A stretch of DNA of 22,221 nucleotides from Hyphomicrobiales bacterium (GTDB lineage: Bacteria > Pseudomonadota > Alphaproteobacteria > Rhizobiales > Xanthobacteraceae). Under the pieces are notes generated by a model. That model had not been told where the DNA came from and made no database searches. It saw only the letters and a program-made list of their open reading frames with translations. Shown here one piece after another: positions 15,565 through 22,221 of this stretch (its first letter is position 1; each line of letters starts with the position of its first letter). The DNA lies in assembly GCA_016210825.1 (NCBI GenBank), contig JACQTM010000092.1, positions 1-22,221 on the forward strand, read 5' to 3'. Both the position numbers and the translations under genes were made by a program.

Positions 15565-16137
15565 ATGTTTCAAGTGCGTTTCCACGGCCGCGGTGGTCAG
15601 GGCGTGGTGACGGCGGCGGAACTCCTCTCGGTCGCTGCATTTCTTGAACAGCGCCACGCGCAGGCTTTTCCCAGCTTCGGCTCCGAGCGTACCGGCGCGC
15701 CGGTTGTGTCGTTCTGCCGCATCGACGATAAGGAAATCCGGTTGCGCGAGCCGATCCTCGAACCTGATGCGCTAATCGTTCAAGACCCAACTTTGTTCAA
15801 GGCTGTTGATGTGTTCCATGGATTGCGGCCGGACGGCTATCTGCTTGTCAACACGAATCGAAGTTTTGGCGACCTGCAAATCGCGGACGCAGTCGCAAAA
15901 CTTCCGCGCGGGCAGGCACGCGCCGTTCCAGCGAGTGACCTTGCCCTCAAGTATGTCGGGCGTCCATTGCCGAACGCCGCATTGCTCGGCGCATTCGCCG
16001 CGCTCACTAAAATAGTCCGTTTTGATTCTGTTGCCGTCGCTATCCGCCAAACGTTTCCCGGTAAGGTCGGAGAGACCAACGTCGCCGCCGCGCAGGCCGC
16101 GCATGATGCCGTTGCCGTGGCGCCAGTCGCTGGGTGA
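15565..16137 (+). CDS. 2-oxoacid:acceptor oxidoreductase gamma subunit (second operon)
   Basis: The 190-residue protein starts FQVRFHGRGGQGVVTAAELLS, the gamma-subunit signature, then HAQAFPSFGSERTGAPVVSFCRI. It is a typical CoA-binding gamma domain of pyruvate/2-oxoacid:ferredoxin oxidoreductase. I use the ATG at 15565, with GAGGA ten bases upstream; the frame runs back to 15472 but those residues have no family character. It is first in a four-gene plus-strand operon: the alpha start follows by 11 bp. It is only moderately like the gamma subunit of the divergent operon, so the two operons are not a recent duplication. Confidence 0.88.
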   Translation: MFQVRFHGRGGQGVVTAAELLSVAAFLEQRHAQAFPSFGSERTGAPVVSFCRIDDKEIRLREPILEPDALIVQDPTLFKAVDVFHGLRPDGYLLVNTNRSFGDLQIADAVAKLPRGQARAVPASDLALKYVGRPLPNAALLGAFAALTKIVRFDSVAVAIRQTFPGKVGETNVAAAQAAHDAVAVAPVAG

Positions 16138-16148
16138 GGAGCGCACCC

Positions 16149-17414
16149 ATGTTGAAACAGATTGAAGGTTCACATGCAATGGCCGAGGGTATTGCGCTCT
16201 GCCGGCCGGAGGTCATCTGCGCCTATCCAATCACACCGCAGACCCATATCGTCGAAAGGCTCGGCGAAATGGTGCGCACCGGCGAATTGAAGAACTGCGA
16301 ATTCATCAATGTCGAATCCGAGTTCACCGCGCTGTCGGTAGCTATCGGTGCTTCCGCCGCTGGCGCGCGCGCTTATACCGCAACTGCAAGCCAGGGCCTC
16401 TTGTTCATGGCCGAGGCGGTTTACAACGCTGCCGGGCTCGGTCTGCCGGTCGTGATGACGATCGGCAACCGGGCGATTGGTGCACCGATCAATATCTGGA
16501 ACGATCATTCCGATGCCATGTCGATGAGCGACGCTGGCTGGATGCAGTTGTTCGCCGAGACCAATCAGGAGGCGGTCGATCTGCACATCCAAGCGTTTCG
16601 GCTTGCCGAAGAGCTATCGATGCCGACCATGGTGTGCGTCGATGGATTTATTCTGACCCACGCGGTCGAGCGGGTCGACGTGCCGGAACAGGCAGAGGTC
16701 GATGACTATCTGCCCGCCTATGAGCCGGTCCAGGTGCTCGATCCGAACGATCCGATCTCGATTGGCGCGATGGTCGGCCCGGATGCCTTTACCGAGGTGC
16801 GCTTCCTTCAGCACTATAAACAGACACTCGCCCTGCGGCTGATTTCCGAATTCGCCGGCGAATTCAAAAAACAGTTCGGTCGCGACTCCGGCGGATTGCT
16901 GCGCACTTACAAGATTGATGACGCCGAAGTGCTGGTCGTCGCTATGGGTTCGGTCAACGGGACAATCAAAGACACGATCGACGAGATGCGCGCCGACGGG
17001 ATTCGCATCGGTCTCGTCACGCTGGTGGCGTTCCGTCCGTTCCCGGTCGAGGCGTTACGCAAGGTTCTGGTCGGTCCGAAGCATGTCGTGGTGATAGAAA
17101 AAAGTCTCGCAGTTGGCATGGGCGGCCAGCTTGCGCTTCATGTTGACCTTGCCCTGCGCAATGTCGCAGGGGCCCCGCAGGTGCATTCGGTGGTGGCGGG
17201 GCTTGGCGGGCGGCCGATCACCCGTCCGTCTTTACACCGGCTATTCCGCCGAGCGCTGGTGCAGCCATGGGAAGGTACGCATTTTCTCGACCTCAACGAG
17301 GAGGTAATCGCCAAGGAGCTGCATTATGTCCGCAAGGTCCGGCGCTCCGGACCGACAGCGGAAAACCTCTTGCGCCGCCTCCGCACCGGCGCGCAGAAGC
17401 CAGCGGCGGACTGA
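16149..17414 (+). CDS. 2-oxoacid:acceptor oxidoreductase alpha subunit (PorA-like)
   Basis: The protein has 421 residues from the ATG at 16149, preceded by GAGGAG seven bases upstream. A GTG at 16134 overlaps the gamma stop, but the ribosome site would then lie inside the gene. It opens with MLKQIEGSHAMAEG and carries the YPITPQT motif near 32-38, then ESEFTALSVAIGASAAGARAYTATASQG. The C-terminal domain contains VVAMGSVNGTIKDTIDEM and AFRPFPVEALR. These are the standard domains of PorA-type alpha subunits forming the thiamine active site with beta. The substrate cannot be read directly; pyruvate, 2-oxoglutarate or a branched/aryl 2-oxoacid are all possible. Confidence 0.88.
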   Translation: MLKQIEGSHAMAEGIALCRPEVICAYPITPQTHIVERLGEMVRTGELKNCEFINVESEFTALSVAIGASAAGARAYTATASQGLLFMAEAVYNAAGLGLPVVMTIGNRAIGAPINIWNDHSDAMSMSDAGWMQLFAETNQEAVDLHIQAFRLAEELSMPTMVCVDGFILTHAVERVDVPEQAEVDDYLPAYEPVQVLDPNDPISIGAMVGPDAFTEVRFLQHYKQTLALRLISEFAGEFKKQFGRDSGGLLRTYKIDDAEVLVVAMGSVNGTIKDTIDEMRADGIRIGLVTLVAFRPFPVEALRKVLVGPKHVVVIEKSLAVGMGGQLALHVDLALRNVAGAPQVHSVVAGLGGRPITRPSLHRLFRRALVQPWEGTHFLDLNEEVIAKELHYVRKVRRSGPTAENLLRRLRTGAQKPAAD

Positions 17415-17425
17415 GGGAGGGGCGG

Positions 17426-18454
17426 ATGACCAACGGCACCACCTCGGCGGCGATACAAAAACTGCACTTCTATCAGAAGGGAACTTTCACGGTCGGCAAT
17501 CGCCTTGTTTCGGAGGCAGATCGCTCGGTTCAGGCCTCAATCGACCGATCAAACGCATTAACTTGCGGGCATCGCGCCTGTCAGGGCTGTGGTGAGGCGC
17601 TCGGCGCCCGCTACGCGCTCGATGCCGCGTTGCGCGCGGCGGGCGGCAATCTGATCGCGGTGAACGCCACCGGTTGCCTGGAGGTATTCACCACACCCTA
17701 TCCGGAAACCTCGTGGCAGATACCGTGGATTCACTCGCTGTTCGGCAACGCGGCAGCCGTCGCGACGGGAGTTGCTGCTGCTATGCGCGTGAAAGGACGG
17801 CCCGAGATACGCGTGGTCGCTCAAGGCGGTGATGGCGGCACCACCGATATTGGCTTCGGCTGCCTGTCGGGCATGTTCGAGCGCAACGATGATGTGCTCT
17901 ATATCTGCTACGATAACGAAGCCTACATGAATACCGGCGTGCAGCGCTCGTCCGCGACGCCCCCGGCTGCCCGCACTGCGACGACGCCGGCCGTGGGACC
18001 GCAGCCGGGAAATGTTTTCGGCACCGGTAAGAGCGTGCCAAAGATCGCCGTCGCCCACGGAATTCCATTTGTAGCCACTGCGACGGTCGCCGACCTGCAT
18101 GATCTCGAGCGCAAGGTTGTGAAGGCAATGGGCATTCATGGTGCGCGTTATTTGCACATCCACGTGCCATGTCCGCTTGGTTGGGGTTCGGCCTCGCAGG
18201 ATACGATCCGGCTGGCTCAGCTTGCGGTCGAGTGTGGGATGTTCCCGGTGTTCGAGGCTGAGCACGGCGTTGTCACCGGCCGTCGGAAAATTCGCCGCCG
18301 GGTTCCCGTCGAAGATTACTTGAAGCCGCAGCGACGCTTCGCCCATCTTTTCACCACGGAAGAGGGGAGAAAGTGCATCAGTCAACTGCAGGCGATGGCC
18401 GACCGTAATATCGCTGAGTATCGTCTGTTTGACTGGGAGGGTGACGTCGAATGA
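17426..18454 (+). CDS. 2-oxoacid:acceptor oxidoreductase beta subunit (PorB-like, TPP-binding)
   Basis: Start at ATG 17426, five bases after a GGGAGG site, gives 342 residues. The thiamine domain shows GGDGGTTDIGFG (134-145) and DNEAYMNTGVQ (163-173). The proximal 4Fe-4S ligands of PorB are present: Cys52 and Cys55 (CQGC), Cys84 and Cys249 (VPCPLGW). Unlike the beta subunit of the divergent operon, it has no ferredoxin module fused in front, only about 45 residues of leader. Its last codons overlap the ATG of the next gene (ATGA). It decarboxylates the 2-oxoacid and passes electrons to the FeS-containing fourth subunit. Confidence 0.88.
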   Translation: MTNGTTSAAIQKLHFYQKGTFTVGNRLVSEADRSVQASIDRSNALTCGHRACQGCGEALGARYALDAALRAAGGNLIAVNATGCLEVFTTPYPETSWQIPWIHSLFGNAAAVATGVAAAMRVKGRPEIRVVAQGGDGGTTDIGFGCLSGMFERNDDVLYICYDNEAYMNTGVQRSSATPPAARTATTPAVGPQPGNVFGTGKSVPKIAVAHGIPFVATATVADLHDLERKVVKAMGIHGARYLHIHVPCPLGWGSASQDTIRLAQLAVECGMFPVFEAEHGVVTGRRKIRRRVPVEDYLKPQRRFAHLFTTEEGRKCISQLQAMADRNIAEYRLFDWEGDVE

Positions 18455-20076
18455 AACGCCCCTTCGCGATCAGCCTTGATGTCGGCACCAGCCTCGCCAA
18501 TCTGACCGGGTCGTGGCGCACCTCGCGGCCGGTCTATGTCGACCGTTTGCCACCTTGCAACAACGCCTGTCCAGCCGGTGAGAACATTCAGAGCTGGCTA
18601 TACCACGCCGAATCCGGAGACTACGAAACCGCATGGCGCACATTGTCGATCGACAACCCGATGCCGGCAGTAATGGGTAGGGTGTGCTATCATCCCTGCG
18701 AAAATGTGTGCAGTCGTTCGCAGCTCGATGAAGCTGTCGGCATCAATTCGGTCGAGCGTTTCCTCGGTGACGTGGCAATCCGCAACGGCTGGCGATTTGC
18801 ACCGCCGCAAGCCGATACTGGCAAGCGCGTGCTGGTGGTCGGCGCGGGCCCTTCGGGCTTGTCCGCTGCATATCATCTGAGGCGAAAGGGGCATGCGGTC
18901 GAGATCCGCGAAGCCGGCCCTTTCACCGGCGGCATGATGCGGTTCGGGATTCCCAAATATCGTCTGCCGCGCGACGTACTCGAGGCCGAGATCAACCGCA
19001 TTATCGACCTCGGCGTCGTCATGAAGCTCAACACTAAGATTGACCACGTCGTGGACAGCATGCAGGCCGGCCGCTTCGATGCGGCATTCCTCGCCGTCGG
19101 CGCCCATATCGGTAAACGCGCCTATATACCCGCCGGTTCAGCGGCAAAAGTTCTCGACGCCGTCGCTCTGCTGCGATCGATGGAGGGCGAAGACAAGCCG
19201 CTGCTCGGTCGACGCGTAGTTGTTTATGGCGGCGGCAATACAGCCATCGATGCTGCCCGCACCGCCAGACGGCTTGGCGCGACCGAGGCGATAATCATCT
19301 ATCGCCGTACCCGCGATCGCATGCCGGCGCATGACTTCGAGGTCGAGGAGGCACTGCAGGAAGGGATCATGATGAAATGGCTCTCGACCATCAAGCGCAT
19401 GGATGAGGGCGTGCTCACCGTCGAAAAGATGCAACTCGACGAGAAGGGCTTCCCTCAACCGACCGGCGAGTTCGAGATGCTGGAGACCGACTCGCTGGTG
19501 CTGGCGCTCGGCCAAGATGTTGATATGTCACTACTCGACGGCGTGCCAGGACTGAAAATCAAGGACGGAGTGGTGCAGGTCGACTCTAATATGATGACTG
19601 GCTATGCCGGCATCTTTGCCGGCGGTGACATGGTTCCTTCCGAACGCACCGTCACGGTGGCGGTAGGTCACGGCAAGAAGGCGGCCCGCCACATCGACGC
19701 ATGGCTGCGCGGCGCCATTTATACACCGTCGGAAAAGCACGAACTGGCGAGCATAGAGAAGCTCAATACCTGGTATTACGCCGATGCGCCGAAGACTGTG
19801 CGGCCGATGCTCGAAGTTGCTCGTCGGCAAAGCACTTTCGAGGAGGTGCAGGGCGGGCTCGACGAGACCAACGCCCTTTACGAGGCGCGCCGGTGTCTTT
19901 CCTGTGGCAATTGTTTTGAGTGCGACAACTGTTACGGCGTGTGTCCGGATAATGCGGTGATCAAGCTTGGTCCGGGCCAACGCTTCCGGTTCAACTACGA
20001 CTATTGTAAGGGCTGCGGAGTGTGTGCCCAGGAATGCCCGTGCGGTGCCATCGCCATGGTGTCGGAGGAAATTTAG
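18451..20076 (+). CDS. GltD-like FAD/NADP oxidoreductase subunit with C-terminal ferredoxin domain
   Basis: The 541-residue protein has three parts. Residues 30-110 form a GltD-type FeS domain with Cys36, 40, 79, 83 and 87. Residues 125-425 are the flavoprotein core, with FAD motif VVGAGPSGLSAAYHL (129-143), NADP motif YGGGNTAIDAARTARRLG (259-276) and YRRTRDRMPA typical of NADPH-using GltD. Residues 480-541 form a 2x[4Fe-4S] ferredoxin (Cys482-485-488-498 and 519-522-525-529, with extra Cys491 and 494). No separate delta ferredoxin gene exists in this operon, so the tail probably replaces it. The subunit would link the oxidoreductase to NADP(H), as the third subunit of 2-oxoglutarate:NADP+ oxidoreductase does in Azoarcus. 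NFN-like bifurcation is another, less supported option. Confidence 0.87.
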   Translation: MKRPFAISLDVGTSLANLTGSWRTSRPVYVDRLPPCNNACPAGENIQSWLYHAESGDYETAWRTLSIDNPMPAVMGRVCYHPCENVCSRSQLDEAVGINSVERFLGDVAIRNGWRFAPPQADTGKRVLVVGAGPSGLSAAYHLRRKGHAVEIREAGPFTGGMMRFGIPKYRLPRDVLEAEINRIIDLGVVMKLNTKIDHVVDSMQAGRFDAAFLAVGAHIGKRAYIPAGSAAKVLDAVALLRSMEGEDKPLLGRRVVVYGGGNTAIDAARTARRLGATEAIIIYRRTRDRMPAHDFEVEEALQEGIMMKWLSTIKRMDEGVLTVEKMQLDEKGFPQPTGEFEMLETDSLVLALGQDVDMSLLDGVPGLKIKDGVVQVDSNMMTGYAGIFAGGDMVPSERTVTVAVGHGKKAARHIDAWLRGAIYTPSEKHELASIEKLNTWYYADAPKTVRPMLEVARRQSTFEEVQGGLDETNALYEARRCLSCGNCFECDNCYGVCPDNAVIKLGPGQRFRFNYDYCKGCGVCAQECPCGAIAMVSEEI

Positions 20077-20109
20077 CCGGCGCCCCTGTTTGTTGTTCGC
20101 TCCCTAGCC

Positions 20110-20125
20110 TCTGGCTGGTGCCAGA
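20110..20125. repeat. Hairpin downstream of the second operon
   Basis: TCTGGC, a four-base loop TGGT, then GCCAGA form a perfect six-base-pair stem 34 bp after the operon stop. No T run follows, so it is a weak terminator candidate or an RNA-stability hairpin. Confidence 0.35.
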
Positions 20126-20250
20126 AGCATGCCCCGCCCGGGACTTGTTCGGTGCAAGTTCATCGAGCCTGGAGCCCTTACGTCTTCGAAAGGTCACTGG
20201 GGGGATAGGATGTGCAATCGGGACGGGGCATTGTGCCACTCTCTGGTGTA

Positions 20251-20264
20251 TTGAACTGGGTCAA
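20251..20264 (+). promoter_or_regulatory. FNR/FixK-type box upstream of the DUF6455-like gene
   Basis: TTGAACTGGGTCAA has both half sites with the six-base spacer. The likely -10 (GATAGT, 20289-20294) begins 24 bases after the box, giving a start point near 20300 and a box centre near -43. The gene's ribosome site follows directly. Confidence 0.6.
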
Positions 20265-20317
20265 TGCACGAATGATTTTTTTCAGTGTGATAGTATCAAG
20301 GAACGCAGGAGGATTTG

Positions 20318-20602
20318 ATGCAAATCCGCAATGCTGGCTCAACCGGAAAACCTACGACACGTGACGAACACGACGAACTTCTAGACTGTCGGATGGCAAT
20401 GCTGGGTCTCGATCTCTACGCGATTGAATGTGGCGACAGCGAAGAGTTTGACAAAATTAAGCGACGCTGCGCGAGTTGCAGTTATAGGGAAGCTTGTGCG
20501 GTGGACTTGAAGCGCGATCCTAACAACCCAGTTTGGGAAACTTATTGTCCAAACTCAGGGGCGTTCATTGCGCTCGCCGAGACTTGGTGGCTAACGCATT
20601 AA
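20318..20602 (+). CDS. DUF6455-like small cysteine protein
   Basis: The 94-residue protein has an AGGAGG site five bases before its ATG, one of the strongest in the window. After a variable N-terminus comes LLDCRMAMLGLDLYAIECGD, then the cysteine block RRCASCSYREACAVDL and the ending WETYCPNSGAF. Spacing (CxxCx5C ... YCPN) matches alphaproteobacterial DUF6455 proteins as I know them; their function is not established. The three or four cysteines could hold zinc or an iron-sulfur cluster. The FNR/FixK-type box upstream suggests expression with the oxidoreductase operons. It ends just before the IS3 element. Confidence 0.7.
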   Translation: MQIRNAGSTGKPTTRDEHDELLDCRMAMLGLDLYAIECGDSEEFDKIKRRCASCSYREACAVDLKRDPNNPVWETYCPNSGAFIALAETWWLTH

Positions 20603-20615
20603 CCGAAGATGGTAC

Positions 20616-20641
20616 AGAGGTGGTCCCACTTTCTGAGACAG
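20616..20641 (+). repeat. IS3-family left inverted repeat
   Basis: It begins AGAGGTGGTCCC and ends GAGACAG. It pairs with 21853-21878 at 22 of 26 positions, including the first twelve. Confidence 0.8.
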
Positions 20642-20681
20642 CCGGCTAAGGTGGATTCGCCGATGCAGAGGACGATCCACC

Positions 20682-20963
20682 ATGAGGACGCGGAGACGGT
20701 TTTCGGGGGAGTTCAAGGCCAAGGTTGCGCTTGAGGCGATCCAGGACCACCAGACGATTGCGGAGTTGGCGACCAAGTACGAGCTGCATCCGACGCAGAT
20801 CGCCGCTTGGAAGCGCGAGGCAATCGAGAAGCTGGCCAAGGTCTTCGACGAGAAGGGCGCGGCGCGCGAGCAGAACCGCGACGCGGAGCTGACGAAGCTG
20901 CATGCCAAGATTGGCCAGCTCGTTGTGGAGCGGGATTTTTTGGCCAAAGCCTTCGATCGCTGA
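20682..20963 (+). CDS. IS3-family transposase OrfA
   Basis: The 93-residue protein has the N-terminal helix-turn-helix of IS3 OrfA: FSGEFKAKVALEAI, then TIAELATKYELHPTQIAAWKRE. A leucine-zipper-like C-terminal helix (LTKLHAKIGQLVVERDFLAKAF) follows for dimerisation. It binds the element ends. Near its end the frame contains the slippery run from which ribosomes can move to the OrfB frame to make the full transposase. Confidence 0.92.
   Translation: MRTRRRFSGEFKAKVALEAIQDHQTIAELATKYELHPTQIAAWKREAIEKLAKVFDEKGAAREQNRDAELTKLHAKIGQLVVERDFLAKAFDR
20936..20942 (+). promoter_or_regulatory. Programmed -1 frameshift heptamer (TTTTTTG)
   Basis: In the OrfA frame the bases read T TTT TTG, a correct X-XXY-YYZ slippery site. 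Shifting back one base continues straight into the OrfB frame. A possible stimulatory stem, CGATC (20954-20958) with GATCG (20969-20973), starts 11 bases downstream. Confidence 0.75.
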
Positions 20964-20983
20964 GCCTGGATCGGAGGAAGACG

Positions 20984-21817
20984 ATGATTGACCCCGGTCA
21001 TTCACGGCTCTCGATCGTGCGCCAGTGCGAGCTGGTCTCGATCAGTCGCTCATCGTTCTACCGTGAGCCGACGGCGGAGAGCCAACAGACGCTCAGGTTG
21101 ATGCGTCTGATCGACGAGCAGTTCCTGGAGACGCCGTGGTACGGCTCGCGACAGATGGCGCGGCAGCTGCGACGCAACGGCTGGTGCGTTGGGCGCCATC
21201 GCGTCCGTCGGCTGATGACCAAGATGGGTTTGGCGCCGATCTACCAGCGGCCGAAGACCAGCGAGCCGCATCCGCAGCACAAGGTCTATCCGTATTTGCT
21301 GCGGCACCTGAGCATCGAGCGGCCAAACCAAGTCTGGTGCGCCGACGTGACCTACATTCCGATGCGCCGCGGCTTCCTCTACCTCGTCGCCATCATGGAT
21401 TGGGTGAGCCGTAAAGTTCTCGCCTGGCGGCTGTCGAACACGATGGACGCCGAGTTCTGCGTCGCCGTGCTGGAGGAGGCGATCGCTCGCTTCGGCAGGC
21501 CCGACATCTTCAACACCGATCAGGGCTCGCAGTTCACCAGCTTTGCCTTCACCAACACGTTGAAGGACGCCGGCATCCGCATCTCGATGGATGGCCGTGG
21601 CCGCTGGATGGACAACGTCTTCATCGAGCGGCTGTGGCGGTCGTTGAAATACGAATGCGTCTTCCTGAATGCCTTCGAGAGCGGCAGCGAGGCACGAGCC
21701 GGGATCGGCCGTTGGATCGGCTACTACAACGCCGATCGACCACACTCAACCTTCGCCGGCAAGACGCCCGACGAGGTCTATGCTACGCAAGCAGTCGAGG
21801 AGAAATTGGCGGCGTAA
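20984..21817 (+). CDS. IS3-family transposase OrfB (DDE integrase core)
   Basis: OrfB from the ATG at 20984 has 277 residues, with GGAGG just upstream; as a frameshift product the sequence also continues from the heptamer at 20936. The N-terminus holds the HTH_21-type region (TPWYGSRQMARQLRRNGW). The rve catalytic core follows: WCADVTYIPM with the first Asp, FNTDQGSQFTS with the second Asp, and NVFIERLWRSLKYE with the Glu, 35 residues on. The usual YNADRPHSTFAGKTPDEVY ending is present. All catalytic residues are intact, so the element is potentially active. Confidence 0.92.
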   Translation: MIDPGHSRLSIVRQCELVSISRSSFYREPTAESQQTLRLMRLIDEQFLETPWYGSRQMARQLRRNGWCVGRHRVRRLMTKMGLAPIYQRPKTSEPHPQHKVYPYLLRHLSIERPNQVWCADVTYIPMRRGFLYLVAIMDWVSRKVLAWRLSNTMDAEFCVAVLEEAIARFGRPDIFNTDQGSQFTSFAFTNTLKDAGIRISMDGRGRWMDNVFIERLWRSLKYECVFLNAFESGSEARAGIGRWIGYYNADRPHSTFAGKTPDEVYATQAVEEKLAA

Positions 21818-21852
21818 TCGAACCCAGAATCCATCTTAGCCAAGCCGCCAAA

Positions 21853-21878
21853 CTGTCCCGGAAACCGGGACCACCTCT
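21853..21878 (-). repeat. IS3-family right inverted repeat
   Basis: Reverse complement of the left repeat with four mismatches; it ends GGGACCACCTCT on the plus strand. Confidence 0.8.
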
Positions 21879-22221
21879 CTCCGCTGCCTGAATCCTTTTC
21901 TTCCCCTTCACGCCGCGGCGCAGGAGAACGGGCGCGAAGAACGCCGCCGTGTAGCTTCCGCCTTCGCGCTCACGAGCTTCGGCGGACAAGGCGCTTGACC
22001 TTGACGATGTCCTCCGGCGCGCGGGCCACGACCTAGCGTGGACCCTGTCGCCTCGAACTACCCGCTCGTCCCCGCGAAGGCAGGGGACCCAGGGCCGCAA
22101 ATCGCTGTCGCAGCAAAGGCGGGATTCCCGCTTCCCTCCTTCGCTCACGCTTCGGAGGGCTCAGGCATCAGCCCGTCGAAGCCTTGGCGAAGACGGGTCG
22201 CGGTAATGAGTGGAATATGGA
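21879..22221. other. Non-coding, repeat-like DNA at the right edge
   Basis: No credible gene is visible. The stretch is GC-rich with Arg/Ala/Gly-rich spurious frames on both strands. It contains the short palindrome GTCCCC (22068-22073) / GGGGAC (22083-22088), set in a sequence type often scattered between genes in Bradyrhizobium-like chromosomes. It may be the disrupted other half of whatever DNA the IS3 element entered. Confidence 0.5.

Larger units (their letters stand above)
20616..21878 (+). mobile_element. Complete IS3-family insertion sequence
   Basis: The element is about 1.26 kb, has 26-bp terminal inverted repeats matching at 22 of 26 positions, and carries two overlapping transposase frames in the -1 relation usual for IS3. 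Both frames are intact. I see no clear target duplication: the flanks are GGTAC on the left and CTCCG on the right. The boundary could instead be five bases inside on each side, at the TGGTCCC ends. Confidence 0.85.

Noticed and set aside
17558..18385. Minus-strand frame of 275 codons opposite the second beta subunit
   Set aside because: Shadow of the TPP-domain gene, with no start signals or recognisable domains.
21050..21745. Minus-strand frame of 231 codons inside the IS3 element
   Set aside because: Antisense to the intact OrfB; biased composition only.
21783..22148. Minus-strand frame of 121 codons at the right edge
   Set aside because: It spans the end of the IS element into repeat-like DNA; Arg/Ser-rich translation typical of GC-rich non-coding sequence.
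1..22221. CRISPR arrays, tRNA or rRNA genes
   Set aside because: No regularly spaced repeats, no cloverleaf-like segment and no rRNA-like sequence noticed on either strand.

Overview
The window looks like chromosomal DNA of an alphaproteobacterium, most likely a Bradyrhizobium/Rhodopseudomonas-like member of Hyphomicrobiales. The grounds are moderately high GC, strong GGAGG ribosome sites, the kinds of IS elements, a DUF6455-type cysteine protein, and several FNR/FixK-type boxes. This placement is inference; there is no rRNA marker.

Left part (1-6.7 kb). The 3' end of a multicopper oxidase gene is followed by a small exported His/Met-rich protein on the + strand. Facing them is a minus-strand run of exported hydrolases: a small secreted protein, two tandem S1/P1-type zinc nucleases and a phospholipase C/acid phosphatase-type phosphoesterase. 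Upstream of these, on the same strand, are a DedA-type membrane protein and a four-helix membrane protein.

Middle scar region (6.7-9.77 kb). A 44-codon ORF preceded by an FNR-like box abuts a decayed integrase-type transposase with two in-frame amber codons. Next come small accessory ORFs, a remnant of a serine-recombinase C-terminus, and the first 36 codons of a ParE/RelE-like toxin.

Core (9.77-20.6 kb). Two different 2-oxoacid:acceptor oxidoreductase operons diverge. The minus-strand operon (gamma, delta, alpha, FAD/NADH subunit, FeS-TPP beta) has the gene order and architecture of phenylglyoxylate dehydrogenase PadEFGHI, which makes benzoyl-CoA, CO2 and NADH. The plus-strand operon (gamma, alpha, beta, then a GltD-like FAD/NADP subunit with a C-terminal 2x[4Fe-4S] ferredoxin) is a PFOR/KGOR-type enzyme of unknown 2-oxoacid substrate. 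Each operon has a TTGA-N6-TCAA box where a class II FNR/FixK activator would sit, and so does a small DUF6455-like gene after the second operon. I infer an oxygen-limited oxidation module coupling 2-oxoacid decarboxylation to NADH and NADP(H)/ferredoxin. A TadG-like pilus protein remnant lies between the two operons.

Right part (20.6-22.2 kb). A complete IS3-family element has 26-bp imperfect inverted repeats and a well-formed -1 frameshift heptamer. It is followed by non-coding, repeat-like DNA.
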